A stretch of 64,000 nucleotides of DNA from Sinorhizobium sp. B11 (GCA_039725955.1 CP091035.1:1-64000), one strand, 5' to 3'; positions 44,796-54,365 are shown, counted from the first letter of the stretch. A program made the numbers and translations. The notes: generated by a model from the sequence alone, not told the origin.

Positions 44796-45404
44796 CAGGT
44801 CTCTACGGTGAGGCGCGAAACGTTGCTGTCCTTCTCGCCAAGCAGGGGATGGCGACCTCAAAGACAGGCTGAAGCAAATACGCGGGCAAACCTATGAGGA
44901 GGCGATCGCCGCTTTGGATTCGTCGCGCGCACGAGCGCTCATGCTGGACTTGACGCACTTGCTGCATTGCGGTCCGTACCTGACACACAAGGATCAAGGC
45001 GTCGATCGCGACGCGAGGACATTTGCAGCAAGCGTTTGGAAAAAATGCGCAAGAAGCTGAAGAAGCATGGCCGCGCACTTGCCAAGGTCGACGACGAACA
45101 TCGCCATCAGGTGCGCAAGGACGCAAAAAAGCTGCGATATGGCGCAGAGTTTTTCGGCTCGCTGTGCGACGCCAACAACGAAACGCGGCGGCATAGGAAA
45201 TTCCTTGCGGCGATGAGCACGATGCAGGATTGCCTCGGCGATCTCAACGACCTCGCCACGGGGGCCGGATGTGCTCAGCGAGCATGGACTGGAAAACCAC
45301 TTGCGCGCGACACTGTCATCTCCCATGCCGACAAGGATGCGCTGATTGTAGCAGCCCAGGGCGCAGTGGATGATGTTCTCGATGCCAAGCGCTCCTGGCG
45401 CTGA
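44796..45404 (+). pseudogene. CHAD-domain protein remnant, two frameshifts
   Basis: Three frames read as one CHAD sequence: GLYGEARNVAVLLAKQG, then DGDLKDRLKQIRGQTYEEAIAALDSSRARALMLDLTHLLHCGPYL, then LEKMRKKLKKHGRALAKVDDEHRHQVRKDAKKLRYGAEFF and LAAMSTMQDCLGDLNDL. The conserved His/Lys/Arg residues that bind polyphosphate are visible (HRHQVRKDAKKLRY). Breaks lie near 44850 and 45035. The CYTH/upstream part of the gene is missing. Formerly a polyphosphate-binding or triphosphatase protein. Confidence 0.72.
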
Positions 45405-45569
45405 CTGGCCTGTTACAAGGGTGGCCGGCACGGCGAGGTCAGGCCCGCGCCCTATCCTGTCGGACTTTTGGCCGGTGGCGAAGACCCGAGCGATGGCGGA
45501 AGCGGAGGATACCGACCGCTTTTGCGGCCCGTATAGCAGGCCAGCGTCGCTCGATACCGGAACCTTTTT

Positions 45570-45772
45570 CTCCGGCAGTCATTGGCCGCAAAGGCCAGGA
45601 ACTCCTGATCGATCGAGAAGGCATCCTTCTGCCCGACGTCGGCGATGCCATCGCCGAGGCGCTCGCCTGCGTGCAGGTGGGTCGAGGTCCGCAAGACGGC
45701 GGGTCTGGTCGGAAGACCTTCGAGATTATGGACGGTACCGGCAGGCTGCTTGCCACCGTCCCCATTAACTGA
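45570..45772 (+). pseudogene. DUF6894-like fragment
   Basis: GRKGQELLIDREGILLPDVGDAIAEALACVQ and KTFEIMDGTGRLLATVPIN end at a TGA at 45770. The pattern D..G..LPD...A..EA and the ending F.I.D..G..L.TVP fit the small DUF6894 family common in rhizobia. No start codon with ribosome site is seen and the N-terminal FDL motif is missing, so I treat it as a remnant. Confidence 0.45.
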
Positions 45773-46030
45773 ATCGCTGACAAAACGCTCGCTCCACAGC
45801 GAATTGAGCGAAACCTTTTCTGGCTCGTCGTGTTTCTAACCGGCAATCCCGAACTCGTTCCGAGGGACCTTGTCGTGACCAAATCGCCGATCCCGACGCC
45901 ATCGGCCTGCCCTGAGCGAGGCTGCGGCATCTCGTCGGTCGCGATCGACCTTTCAAAAACCAGCGGCCATGAAACCGAAGCCTGAGGGGCGGCCTGCAGG
46001 ACCGTAGAGGGCGAATGGATCTGGAATTCC

Positions 46031-46678
46031 CTATCGGAAATCCGTGCCGATCTCGAAGGTCCCACCTGCCCGTCTCATTTGCTCGGGCGTGTCGACATCG
46101 ATACGCGCCGCCTCGCCGATCTCGACGTCAACAAGTCCAATGCCGCTGGTTTCAATCAAGCGCCGCGCGCCGTTGTCGCCGGTAAAACCTTTGAGCTGAC
46201 CATAAAGCTGGCGCGGAAAGATCACAGGATTGCCGGGTTTTCCTTGCCCGACCGCCCGCACGATACAGGACGCGCGACGGGCCCCGAATGTCAGGAGAAG
46301 CTTGTCGAGATCCTCTTGCTTTATGCCGGGCATGTCGGCCAGCATGACCATGACACCATCGGATCCGTCACCTTCGGCGACTGTCACGCCGCAGGCGATC
46401 GAACTTGCCATTCCTGACAGGTGGTTCTCGTTGTGAACGATCCGAAGATCGAGATCGGCTACCGCATTTTCGATCTCGATGCGGCGATGGCCGCTCACCA
46501 CGACCACGGACCGAGCCAAGCACCCCAGTGCGGCGAGCGCGGAGCGTCGCACGAGGGGCACGCCCGCGAATGTCGCCAGCAGCTTGTGCCTACCGCCCAT
46601 GCGGCTCGATTGGCCGGCGGCCAGAAGAACGATGGTCACCGACACCGCCGGTGCGTGGATTTCCGAGCGCGTATTCAT
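46031..46678 (-). CDS. MobA-like NTP transferase (MocA-type, molybdenum cofactor)
   Basis: 215 residues. VTIVLLAAGQSSRMGGRHKLLATFAG is the LAAGxSxRMG nucleotide-binding loop with the lysine; MVMLADMPGIKQEDLDKLL holds the metal-binding Asp, and GKPGNPVIFPRQLY and GDNGARRLI follow, as in MocA that makes the molybdopterin cytosine dinucleotide cofactor. Overlaps the XdhC-type gene by ATGA. The last gene of the aldehyde oxidoreductase operon, it would supply MCD cofactor for PaoC. Confidence 0.88.
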   Translation of the reverse strand: MNTRSEIHAPAVSVTIVLLAAGQSSRMGGRHKLLATFAGVPLVRRSALAALGCLARSVVVVSGHRRIEIENAVADLDLRIVHNENHLSGMASSIACGVTVAEGDGSDGVMVMLADMPGIKQEDLDKLLLTFGARRASCIVRAVGQGKPGNPVIFPRQLYGQLKGFTGDNGARRLIETSGIGLVDVEIGEAARIDVDTPEQMRRAGGTFEIGTDFR

Positions 46679-47595
46679 CGGTATGCAGCCAGCCGGCGGG
46701 CAGCGATATCGGCCAGGATCGACAATGCGAGCGATGTCGCGTCGCGAGTCGGACCGAAACAGCCGATCGGCGCCTTGATCCTATCGGTATCAGCATTGTC
46801 CCATCCCCGTTCGCGCAGGCCTGCCACCCGCCGCCGGTGCGTCCGGGCGCTTCCGAGGGCGCCGATGTAAAAGGCCGCGGACTGCAGTGAAGCATCAACG
46901 ATCGCGCGCTCGTCATCGAGATCGTGATGAAGCAAGACAACGGCAGTAAACGCATCGACGACAACCTCGCCGCATTCCACCTGATCAGCGTCCACGACCT
47001 CGTAGCCTGACGCTTTGGCGAGATCCTTGAGCCTTATCTCCTCAATATTTTGGCCGGAAATGACAACACGCGTCACCGGCCGATAAAGACTGACGAACCC
47101 TTCGCCACCCCATCCTGGCTTCGACGACGCGTCCGCAAACGCGAGGATTTGCCGGTCGGGATCGTATCGCAGTGCTGCCGAACGACGACGCGCAAGGTTC
47201 TCGATCACATGCCTGAGTGCAGCGTCATCTCTCAGCACGTGGACGGCGATGGTGATGCCTCCGCCGCAGGGCAGGACAATGTCATAGAAGGGTGAGCCCT
47301 GCCCGAAGAGAATAACTCGGTCCCTGCCCGTGGCCATGGCGCGCAGCGCTTCCGATGCTACGGCCGCTTCGACGCATCCCCCCGAGACGTAGCCGCAAAA
47401 GCGGCCATCGCCCGCGATCACGACATGTGATCCGAGCGCACGGGCAGCGCCTCCGCGGATATCGACGAGCGTTGCCAGCGCCACGGGTCCGTGACGATAG
47501 GCTTCCAATGCGAAATTCAGGATGTCGACCGGATTGTCGGACAGGATTGCGCGCCTCGGGGTCGGCGTCGGGATCGTCGTGAGCATCTCGTTCAT
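46675..47595 (-). CDS. XdhC/CoxI family maturation protein (PaoD-like)
   Basis: 306 residues. An N-terminal XdhC domain (ALATLVDIRGGAARALGSHVVIAGDGRFCGYVSGGCVEAAV) and a C-terminal Rossmann-like domain (ALGSARTHRRRVAGLRERGWD, IKAPIGCFGPTRDATSLALSILADIAA) are present. In E. coli the PaoD protein of this family inserts sulfurated MCD cofactor into PaoABC; the place of this gene between paoC and a MocA-like gene fits that role. Confidence 0.88.
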   Translation of the reverse strand: MNEMLTTIPTPTPRRAILSDNPVDILNFALEAYRHGPVALATLVDIRGGAARALGSHVVIAGDGRFCGYVSGGCVEAAVASEALRAMATGRDRVILFGQGSPFYDIVLPCGGGITIAVHVLRDDAALRHVIENLARRRSAALRYDPDRQILAFADASSKPGWGGEGFVSLYRPVTRVVISGQNIEEIRLKDLAKASGYEVVDADQVECGEVVVDAFTAVVLLHHDLDDERAIVDASLQSAAFYIGALGSARTHRRRVAGLRERGWDNADTDRIKAPIGCFGPTRDATSLALSILADIAARRLAAYR

Positions 47596-47647
47596 TACAT
47601 GTCTCTTTGTCTTCTTCCGATACCTGACAGCGTTTCAATCAGCGCGG

Positions 47648-49846
47648 TCACGCAACGTCCGGCAGACCTGCGATCAGCTTGTCCAAAGTGATCGGATAGT
47701 GGCGCACCCGCACGCCGGTCGCATTGTAGATGGCGTTTGCGATGGCCGCCGCTACCCCGCAAAGCCCGAGTTCGCCCACCCCTTTTGCCTTCATCGGCGA
47801 GGACATGGGATCGGTCTCGTCCATGAAGATGACCTCCTGATGCGGAATGTCGGCATGGACCGGAACCTCGTAACCGGCGAGGTCATGATTGACGAAGAAG
47901 CCGCGGCGGGCGTCAACGACCAGTTCCTCCGAAAGGACTGCGCCGGCACCCATCGTCATCGCACCGATCACCTGGCTGCGCGCCGTGATCGGGTTGAGGA
48001 TCCGCCCGGCGGCGCAGACCGCCAGCATCCGGCGGATTCGTGTCTCGCCGGTGGCGACATCGACGCCCACCTCCACGAAATGCGCACCAAAGGTCGATTG
48101 TTGATGGGTCTTGGCAAGGTCGCCCCACTCCATCCTGTCCTCGCAAACCAGGCCCTTCGGGCCGGCCGCCTGCGCGAGAGGGACCGATCGGTTGCCGGAA
48201 CGAACCTCGCCGTTTTCGAAGACGGCGTCGGCAGAATTGAAGCCGAGTTTCTTTGCGACGGCGGCCCGCAGCTTAACGCAGGCGGCGTAGACCCCTGATG
48301 TCGAGGAATTGGCGCCGAACTGTCCGCCCGACCCCGCAGAGATCGGAAATCTTGAATCTCCAAGCTGCACCGCGACCTTGTCCGTACCGACCCCCATCAT
48401 TTCGGCGGCAGTCTGGGCAATGATCGTGTATGAGCCGGTGCCGATGTCGGTCATGTCGGTCTCGACCGTCACGAGACCCGTGTCGTCGAGTTTGACGCGC
48501 GCGCCCGAAGGAAAGACGAGATTGTCCCGGAACGCTGCCGCAACGCCGATACCAACCATAACATTTCCGTCGCGACGCTCACCGACGCGAGGGCGCTCTT
48601 TCCAGCCGAACCGGTCTGCACCAAGCTTCAGGCAGCCGATTAGGTCGCGATGGGAAAAGGGGCGCTTGGGGTTTTCGGGATCCACCTGGGTGTCGTTGAC
48701 GATCCTGAATTCGACCGGATCCATCCCGAGTTTTTCGGCCATCTCGTCGATCGCAATCTCGAGCGCCATGAGGCCGGGCGCTTCGCCTGGCGCACGCATG
48801 GCATTGCCTTCCGGCAGATCAAGCGTTGCTAGGCGCATTGCCGTCATGCGGTTGGCGCCGGCATAAAGCAGACGCGTCTGGTTCACTGCGGTTTCGGGCT
48901 GGCCTCCCTTCTGATCTCCGGACCAGCTTTCATGCGCGATCGCGCTGATCCTTCCATCTTTTCCGGCCCCGATCCGAATGCGCTGGATGGTCGCCGGGCG
49001 ATGGGTGGTATTGTTCATCACCAGGGGTCGCGGAAGCGCGACCTTGACGGGTCGCTCGACTGCCTTGGCCGCGAAGGCGGCAAGAACGGCATCCGCGCGC
49101 AGGAAGAGCTTGCCGCCGAACCCGCCGCCGATAAAGGGCGACATCAGATGGATCCTGTCCTTCTTGACGGCAAGCATTCTTGCAAGATCCGAGCGCCACC
49201 AGTCGATCATCTGGCTGGAGGTCCAGACGGTGACATCGCCGCCGTTCCATGCCGCGATCGAGGCATGCGGTTCCATCATGGCGTGCGACTGATCCGGCGT
49301 CCTGTAGGTCTCGTCAAGGGTGACGGCAGCAGCACGAAAGGCTGCCTCGAAGTCTCCGGTTGCAGTATCGGGCTTGACGCTGTCGTCCGGCTTCCTGGCC
49401 GAACCGCGCGCTTTCTCGAGATCGAAGTTGCCCCCCGCCTCTTGATAATCGACCTTCACCAGGGCGGCGGCGGCGCGCGCCTGTTCGAAAGTCTCGGCCA
49501 CAACAACTGCGATGGCTTGATGATAGTGCTGGATCCTGTCGCCACCGAAGAGGGGCGCGGTATTGTATTTCCCTTTCTTGCGCTTGCCGACATCGAGGGT
49601 GGTCACGACGCCGAGGACACCGGGCGCCGATCTTGCGTCTGACGCGTCGATCGATTTGATGCGACCCTTGGCAATCGCCGACGCGACGGGATACCCGTAG
49701 GCATAGCCCATGTCCGGATCGTGCCACTCATAGGCATAGACCGCCCGCCCTGTCGTCTTAAGTTCCCCGTCGATCCGGTGGACCGGCTTTCCGACGACTT
49801 TCAGCTGGTCGATCGCATTCGTTGTTGCTGGCCTGTCGAACTTCAT
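47648..49846 (-). CDS. paoC: Aldehyde oxidoreductase molybdenum-binding subunit
   Basis: 732 residues from ATG 49846 with AAGGAG eight bases upstream; the frame stays open much further upstream through paoB, but that part is not homologous. Substrate channel and cofactor motifs: GGGFGGKLFLRADAVLAAFAAK, MRAPGEAPGLMALEIAIDEMAEKLGMDPVEFR, and KGVGELGLCGVAAAIANAI with the presumed catalytic Glu. The length equals E. coli PaoC. It binds the molybdopterin cofactor and oxidises aldehydes to acids. No signal peptide; exported with PaoA's Tat signal as in E. coli. Confidence 0.9.
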   Translation of the reverse strand: MKFDRPATTNAIDQLKVVGKPVHRIDGELKTTGRAVYAYEWHDPDMGYAYGYPVASAIAKGRIKSIDASDARSAPGVLGVVTTLDVGKRKKGKYNTAPLFGGDRIQHYHQAIAVVVAETFEQARAAAALVKVDYQEAGGNFDLEKARGSARKPDDSVKPDTATGDFEAAFRAAAVTLDETYRTPDQSHAMMEPHASIAAWNGGDVTVWTSSQMIDWWRSDLARMLAVKKDRIHLMSPFIGGGFGGKLFLRADAVLAAFAAKAVERPVKVALPRPLVMNNTTHRPATIQRIRIGAGKDGRISAIAHESWSGDQKGGQPETAVNQTRLLYAGANRMTAMRLATLDLPEGNAMRAPGEAPGLMALEIAIDEMAEKLGMDPVEFRIVNDTQVDPENPKRPFSHRDLIGCLKLGADRFGWKERPRVGERRDGNVMVGIGVAAAFRDNLVFPSGARVKLDDTGLVTVETDMTDIGTGSYTIIAQTAAEMMGVGTDKVAVQLGDSRFPISAGSGGQFGANSSTSGVYAACVKLRAAVAKKLGFNSADAVFENGEVRSGNRSVPLAQAAGPKGLVCEDRMEWGDLAKTHQQSTFGAHFVEVGVDVATGETRIRRMLAVCAAGRILNPITARSQVIGAMTMGAGAVLSEELVVDARRGFFVNHDLAGYEVPVHADIPHQEVIFMDETDPMSSPMKAKGVGELGLCGVAAAIANAIYNATGVRVRHYPITLDKLIAGLPDVA

Positions 49847-49850
49847 GGGT

Positions 49851-50801
49851 TTAGCTCCTTGCTTCAGCGAGGATGGCGGCAAGCGTGCGTTCGACGAGAT
49901 CGACCTTGAACCGGTTCTGTTGCGTGGGATGTGCGTCGGCGAGGATGCCCGAGGCGGTCTCGCGGGAGCCCTTCGGCAAGCCCGCTTCGGCAGCCTCGAC
50001 GCGCCACGGCTTGTGGGCAACGCCGCCCACCGCGATACGTCCCGTGCCGTCGGGCTGGATGACGGCCCCGACCGAGACGAGCGCAAAGGCATAGGAGGCG
50101 CGGTCGCGCACCTTGCGATAGATCTGAACGCCCCCGATCGGTGGCGGCAGCACGACCGAGGTGATGAATTCGCCGCGTTCGAGAACCGTTTCGATCTCGG
50201 GCGTATCGCCTGGCAAACGATGGAAGTCGGCAATTGCAATCGAGCGCTGACTGCCGTCGGCCTTCACCGTCTCGACCACGGCATCGAGCGCCCGCAGCGC
50301 GATCGCCATATCGCTCGGATGGGTCGCGATACAGCTCTTGCTCGTTCCGACGACTGCGTGCTGGCGGCTGAAGCCGCCGATCGCGGAACAGCCACTGCCC
50401 GGTTGCCGCTTGTTGCACGGTTGATTGGGGTCGTAGAAATAGGGACAGCGCGTCCGCTGCAACAGATTCCCGGCGATGGTCGCCTTGTTGCGAAGCTGGC
50501 CCGATGCGCCGGCAAGCAAGGCCCGTGAGAGCAGGGCATAATCGCGCCTGACGGTCTGGTCGGCGGCAAGGTCGGTGTTGCGCACGAGCGCGCCGATGCG
50601 CAGGCCCCCGTCCGGCGTTCTTTCGATCCGGTCGAGGCCAAGCCCGTTGACATCGATGAGATGGGTGGGTGTTTCGATCTCGAGCTTCATCAGATCGAGC
50701 AGGTTCGTGCCGCCGGCGATAAATCTGGCCCGGGGATTTTCGCCTGCAGCCTGAGCGGCGGAGTCCACCGAGGTGGCCCGTTCGAACGTGAAGGCCTTCA
50801 T
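49851..50801 (-). CDS. paoB: Aldehyde oxidoreductase FAD-binding subunit
   Basis: 316 residues from ATG 50801, overlapping the paoA stop (ATGA). MKAFTFERATSVDSAAQAA, RFIAGGTNLLDLMK (FAD loop), and GASGQLRNKATIAGNLLQRTRCPYFYDPNQPCNKRQPGSGCSAIGG; the cysteine cluster in the last segment is the extra [4Fe-4S] insertion typical of PaoB-like subunits. The subunit passes electrons from the iron-sulfur centres to an external acceptor through FAD. Confidence 0.9.
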   Translation of the reverse strand: MKAFTFERATSVDSAAQAAGENPRARFIAGGTNLLDLMKLEIETPTHLIDVNGLGLDRIERTPDGGLRIGALVRNTDLAADQTVRRDYALLSRALLAGASGQLRNKATIAGNLLQRTRCPYFYDPNQPCNKRQPGSGCSAIGGFSRQHAVVGTSKSCIATHPSDMAIALRALDAVVETVKADGSQRSIAIADFHRLPGDTPEIETVLERGEFITSVVLPPPIGGVQIYRKVRDRASYAFALVSVGAVIQPDGTGRIAVGGVAHKPWRVEAAEAGLPKGSRETASGILADAHPTQQNRFKVDLVERTLAAILAEARS

Positions 50802-51433
50802 GCCTTGATCCCCCCGACCTCTGAAATCGCTTCGACGATGTTGGAATAGGCACCGCACCGACAGATATTGCCGCTCATGCGCTCTCGAAGCTCAGCGCTT
50901 GTAAACTGCACAGGTCCGACGAGATCGCCCGTGACATGGCTCGGGATATTGGCCTTCAGTTCTTCGAGAACCGCGACGGACGAACAGATCTGCCCGGGCG
51001 TGCAATAGCCGCACTGGAAACCGTCGTGCTTGACGAAGGCAGCCTGCATCGGATGAAGCTCGCCGGGTCGGCCAAGACCTTCGATCGTCGTGATCTCGTC
51101 GCCCTCGTGCATGACGGCAAGCGTCAGGCAGGCGTTGATGCGACGCCCGTCGACCAAGACGGTGCAGGCACCGCACTGCCCGTGATCGCAGCCCTTCTTC
51201 GTCCCGGTGAGGTGCAGATGCTCGCGAAGCGCATCGAGCAGCGTCGTCCTATTGTCAACATCGAGATCGTGTTTTTCTCCGTTGACGGCCAGCGAGACCT
51301 TAGATTTTACATCCATTGCTTTCCCCGATGATTGCGCCGCCGCCCGAACGGCGGTCCCGGTCACCGCAATCGTTGCGGCAGAGGAAATAAGCAGGTCTCG
51401 TCGCGAAAGTTCCAAATGCACCGGGTTCTGCAT
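50798..51433 (-). CDS. paoA: Aldehyde oxidoreductase [2Fe-2S] subunit with Tat signal
   Basis: 211 residues from ATG 51433 (GGAG seven bases upstream). The N-terminus MQNPVHLELSRRDLLISSAATIAVTG has the twin-arginine motif, and mature sequence carries two [2Fe-2S] clusters: GCDHGQCGACTVLVDGRRINAC and CGYCTPGQIC...GNICRCGAY. The complex is therefore periplasmic, exported folded together with PaoB and PaoC. First gene of the paoABC-xdhC-mocA operon. Confidence 0.92.
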   Translation of the reverse strand: MQNPVHLELSRRDLLISSAATIAVTGTAVRAAAQSSGKAMDVKSKVSLAVNGEKHDLDVDNRTTLLDALREHLHLTGTKKGCDHGQCGACTVLVDGRRINACLTLAVMHEGDEITTIEGLGRPGELHPMQAAFVKHDGFQCGYCTPGQICSSVAVLEELKANIPSHVTGDLVGPVQFTSAELRERMSGNICRCGAYSNIVEAISEVGGIKA

Positions 51434-51659
51434 GTAAAGCTCCGTTAGTATCGGGGGACGGAGGCAGGCGCCTGGTTGGCGCGCGAAGCCGGGAGAAGAA
51501 CGAAGAGTGCGCCCTCTTTGTTCAGCCTGAATGTTCACGGTCGATTGATCGGCACAGGATCCGTGTCCATTTCCGGTCGGTTCAGACCAAGTATTTTGTC
51601 CGGCCTTCTCACGGTTCGGATTATGCTGGTCATCATCAAGCGGATCGCGCTACGGATGT
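51434..51659. other. Leader/promoter region of the pao operon
   Basis: About 220 bp upstream of paoA. I see no strong -35/-10 pair or palindrome. Confidence 0.3.
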
Positions 51660-51905
51660 ACGGATATGGTGCCTGGCGCAGTGACCATATCGCCCCGGTT
51701 GATACCCACCCCCCCGGCCATCAGCTCGCCGCATGAGCATCCCTCTAGCTACGCCACCGAATGCGCGATTGATCAGCTCGCGGAAGCAGTGGGAATGGAT
51801 CCTGTTGAACTCCGCATTTACCATGGCCCTCAGCTGGATTGCGCATTTTGCTGAGGTTCACGTGGGGACCTCGACCGGGCGCGTGCGTGTCAAACACTTC
51901 GTCAG
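51660..51905 (+). pseudogene. Remnant of a molybdopterin-binding oxidoreductase large subunit
   Basis: HEHPSSYATECAIDQLAEAVGMDPVELRIYH in one frame and AHFAEVHVGTSTGRVRVKHFV in another are two short conserved segments of xanthine dehydrogenase/aldehyde oxidase large chains (compare LEIAIDEMAEKLGMDPVEFR in paoC). It is on the opposite strand to paoABC and much decayed: a second such gene once lay here. Confidence 0.65.
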
Positions 51906-52208
51906 ATCGCTGTTCATGCCCGCGCCTCGCGATCGTCATCCCTCTTTCAGCGGGCCCTCACCTGCCCTCCCGCCGATCACTTGCGATATCGATGAGTCAG
52001 GGAACCGGGTGGATTTTCTAGCGTCCCTAGCTGGAAGGCGAAGGGCTCGATGCTCTCGCCTTCCAGCTTATGGTTAAAAACCCCTTAAAACACAATGGGT
52101 TGCGGTGAACGAAACCAGAATACGCCGACGTCGCCCGTTCGTCGATGATTCGTTCCCGCTTTGATCAGAACGCCTCCCTCGAACCGTCGATGATGGCTGG
52201 TTTCGAGT
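51906..52208. other. Gap between oxidoreductase remnant and LysR gene
   Basis: No gene recognised in about 300 bp. Confidence 0.3.
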
Positions 52209-53108
52209 TCATCGCCCCGGCCGCGCCAGCGACCGGGCGATATCGATGATGTCGTCACGCGCGGCGGTCGGATCTTCCCTGTTCCAGGCGACACCGAGCC
52301 CGATCTTGAAATCGACACCCCTCACCTTCTTCAACTCAAAGCCGCGGTTCGGCAGATCCTGCGTCCATTCCGGCACGAAGCCGATGCCGAGGCCGGCTGA
52401 GACCAGCGACACCAGCGAGAAGGTGTCGTCGCATGTATAAGTGACATTGTCGGTCAGATCGTGTTCCTCGAAGACGTCGGCAAAATATCGCTCGCTGTAG
52501 GACCGGTTATGGCGGGAAAACGAGATGATCTTCTCGGAGCGAAGGTCCTCAAGATCGATCTCGCTCTTCAACGACAGCGGGCTCTCCTTGGCCACTGCGA
52601 GCAGATAGCGCTCATAGGCAATCGAGAAGAAGCGAAGAGAGCCGATATTCTCCACCGGTCGGATGAAGCCGAGATTGATGCGGCCCGCCTCGATATGGCG
52701 GATGATGTCATCGGTGGTGCCGCTTTCGATATGCATGCGGATATCGGGATACTTCCTGCCGATGCGCGCCAGGAAGGACGGCAGCACGCCGACCGTGGCA
52801 GGATAGACCGTGCCGATCGCAATCTTCCGTGTTGTCTTGCCGGCGATAGAGCGGACGATCTCTTTCGACAGTTCCAACTCGCTGATCATCCTGACCGAGC
52901 GCTCGTAGAAGGAGGCCCCTGCCCGCGTCAGCTCGACCCGCCTAGTCGTTCGCAGCAACAGCTGCACGCCGAGCTCCTTCTCGAGCGCCAGGATCGCATC
53001 CGACAGGCCTGACTGGGTAATGTTCACCTTGGCCGCCGCACGACCGAAATGCAGCTCCTCGGCCACCGCAACGAAGTAGGATAGCTGGCGTAGTTCCATA
53101 GAAGTCAC
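52209..53108 (-). CDS. LysR-family transcriptional regulator
   Basis: 299 residues. N-terminal winged helix (MELRQLSYFVAVAEELHFGRAAAKVNITQSGLSDAILALEKELGVQLLLRTTRRVELT) and an effector-binding domain typical of LysR (VGVLPSFLARIGRKYPDIRMHIESG). GLSDAI replaces the usual PLSRQI in the recognition helix, so the DNA site may be unusual. The nearest target is the pao operon, same direction, 800 bp downstream; no divergent metabolic gene is adjacent. Confidence 0.9.
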   Translation of the reverse strand: MTSMELRQLSYFVAVAEELHFGRAAAKVNITQSGLSDAILALEKELGVQLLLRTTRRVELTRAGASFYERSVRMISELELSKEIVRSIAGKTTRKIAIGTVYPATVGVLPSFLARIGRKYPDIRMHIESGTTDDIIRHIEAGRINLGFIRPVENIGSLRFFSIAYERYLLAVAKESPLSLKSEIDLEDLRSEKIISFSRHNRSYSERYFADVFEEHDLTDNVTYTCDDTFSLVSLVSAGLGIGFVPEWTQDLPNRGFELKKVRGVDFKIGLGVAWNREDPTAARDDIIDIARSLARPGR

Positions 53109-53219
53109 CTACCCTGCCAAAGCAGATCGTGTTCATAACGGCGCGACGACGCCGACGATGTGATAATATGTCGGTTATATCCCATGGATTAATGCAATGC
53201 AAGATGGTGGCCATGCGTC

Positions 53220-53483
53220 ATGGACACTCGAGCGCGCATAGCCTGGAATTTGAGAAATCTCCGCTCACTGCGAAAAATTACGCAGGAGAATCTTGCCGTT
53301 GACGCTCAAGTGGACAGGACCGTTATTAGCGACTTGGAGAGAGGCAAGCATAACGCTTCAGTTGATCTGCTGGATCGGCTCGCCATCGCGTTATCTGCAG
53401 ACATCTCGGTTTTCTTTTCCGAGCCAGAGACAGAGGTGAAACCGAAGCCGATGAGGGCGGGACGAAAGCCCAAACAGAATTGA
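53220..53483 (+). CDS. XRE-family helix-turn-helix regulator
   Basis: 87 residues. RIAWNLRNLRSLRKITQENLAVDAQVDRTVISDLERGKHNASVDLLDRLAIALSADISVFF is a complete Xre/Cro DNA-binding domain with recognition helix VDRTVISDLERG. The C-terminus is basic (RAGRKPKQN). Divergent from the LysR gene; a small stand-alone regulator. Target unknown. Confidence 0.82.
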   Translation: MDTRARIAWNLRNLRSLRKITQENLAVDAQVDRTVISDLERGKHNASVDLLDRLAIALSADISVFFSEPETEVKPKPMRAGRKPKQN

Positions 53484-53677
53484 AGGATGAAGCTCTTAGC
53501 TGGTGGTCGCCTTGATGGGATTAGAACCAGCGACTTGTTATTTGTGCCAGGGCAATAAGGGTTTCCGCAGCCCCCATCGAATTGGCCGGCGGATGACCGG
53601 TTGTGAACGCGACTTCACCTCTTTTTTCTTCTGTTGGGAAGAAACATCGTGGCAGCCAGGTTCTTGAGGCTCGTAGT

Positions 53678-53966
53678 CTAGCCAGTTGGCAACGCGTCGG
53701 GCCATTCCTGCGCCCCATGGAGGACGCGAAGAACCCGAACAGATGACTCCGCTACCGCGTACGCCGCGACATACGGCGTGCCAATGATTACCAGCTCGCG
53801 CGTGCCAGTAATTCTGCCAATGCGACCGCTCGCGGGAAAATCAATCAGACGACGAACGGCAGCAACGATCCGTTCGTCGACGAGGACGGCGGCTGAAGGA
53901 TTATCTGCCTCGATATATGTGAAAATGGCGTCGCGATCCGATAACGCGAACGCAGGTAAGCTTCAC
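53678..53966 (-). pseudogene. RelE/ParE-type toxin, frameshifted near its start
   Basis: ALSDRDAIFTYIEADNPSAAVLVDERIVAAVRRLIDFPASGRIGRITGTRELVIIGTPYVAAYAVAE and SVRVLRVLHGAQEW form a typical RelE/ParE fold. The likely start, GTG 53966 overlapping the antitoxin stop as GTGA, gives VKLTC, but the frame is lost before FALSDRD by a short indel around codon 5-6. The toxin is probably not made, which removes the need for the antitoxin. Confidence 0.7.
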
Positions 53967-54283
53967 GATCTGCGTGCATCCGATTTTAGGCGGGCTGCCG
54001 CTCGACGTTTCGCAAAATAGGCCTCGACTTCGTCATCCGAGACGTCCGGTCGAGTATCGTTCAAGGCTTCAAGTACCTTGGTCCGAAACCAAGCGTCATG
54101 AGTCTCGTTGCCTGAAAGGAGTTCGAGTGGCAGCGCACCCTCGTTGGCCGTCCGGGTGAGCAAGATACGAACGGCATCCGATACCGTGAGGCCCATGTTT
54201 TCAAGCACGGCAGAGGCGCGATCCCGGACTTCGGCATCGATGCGGGTTTGGACGAGTGCGTTCGCAGCTATAGCTATCTCCAT
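53963..54283 (-). CDS. RelB/DinJ-type antitoxin
   Basis: 106 residues from ATG 54283; the frame is open upstream to the IS element, without homology. VQTRIDAEVRDRASAVLENMGLTVSDAVRILLTRTANEGALPLELL is the RelB/DinJ ribbon-helix-helix domain, followed by a toxin-binding tail (ETHDAWFRTKVLEALNDTRPDVSDDEVEAYFAKRRAAARL). Complete, although its toxin gene is broken. The IS3 element begins 65 bp upstream and may have displaced its promoter. Confidence 0.85.
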   Translation of the reverse strand: MEIAIAANALVQTRIDAEVRDRASAVLENMGLTVSDAVRILLTRTANEGALPLELLSGNETHDAWFRTKVLEALNDTRPDVSDDEVEAYFAKRRAAARLKSDARRS

Positions 54284-54365
54284 CTTCAGCCTGAAAGTAA
54301 TGCAGATGTATGACAAACGCAATGGCAGGTTTGGGGTCGGCTTCACTTGACCTTGCCCCCAAGTT

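Noticed and set aside
45439..46065. 208-codon minus-strand frame rich in Ser, Pro and Arg
   Set aside because: Low-complexity shadow over the DUF6894-like remnant; no homology and no ribosome site.
47522..48298. 258-codon plus-strand frame over paoC
   Set aside because: Antisense shadow; paoC is full length and conserved.
49864..50853. 329-codon Arg-rich frame
   Set aside because: Frame-shifted shadow of paoB; the paoB frame has all cofactor motifs.
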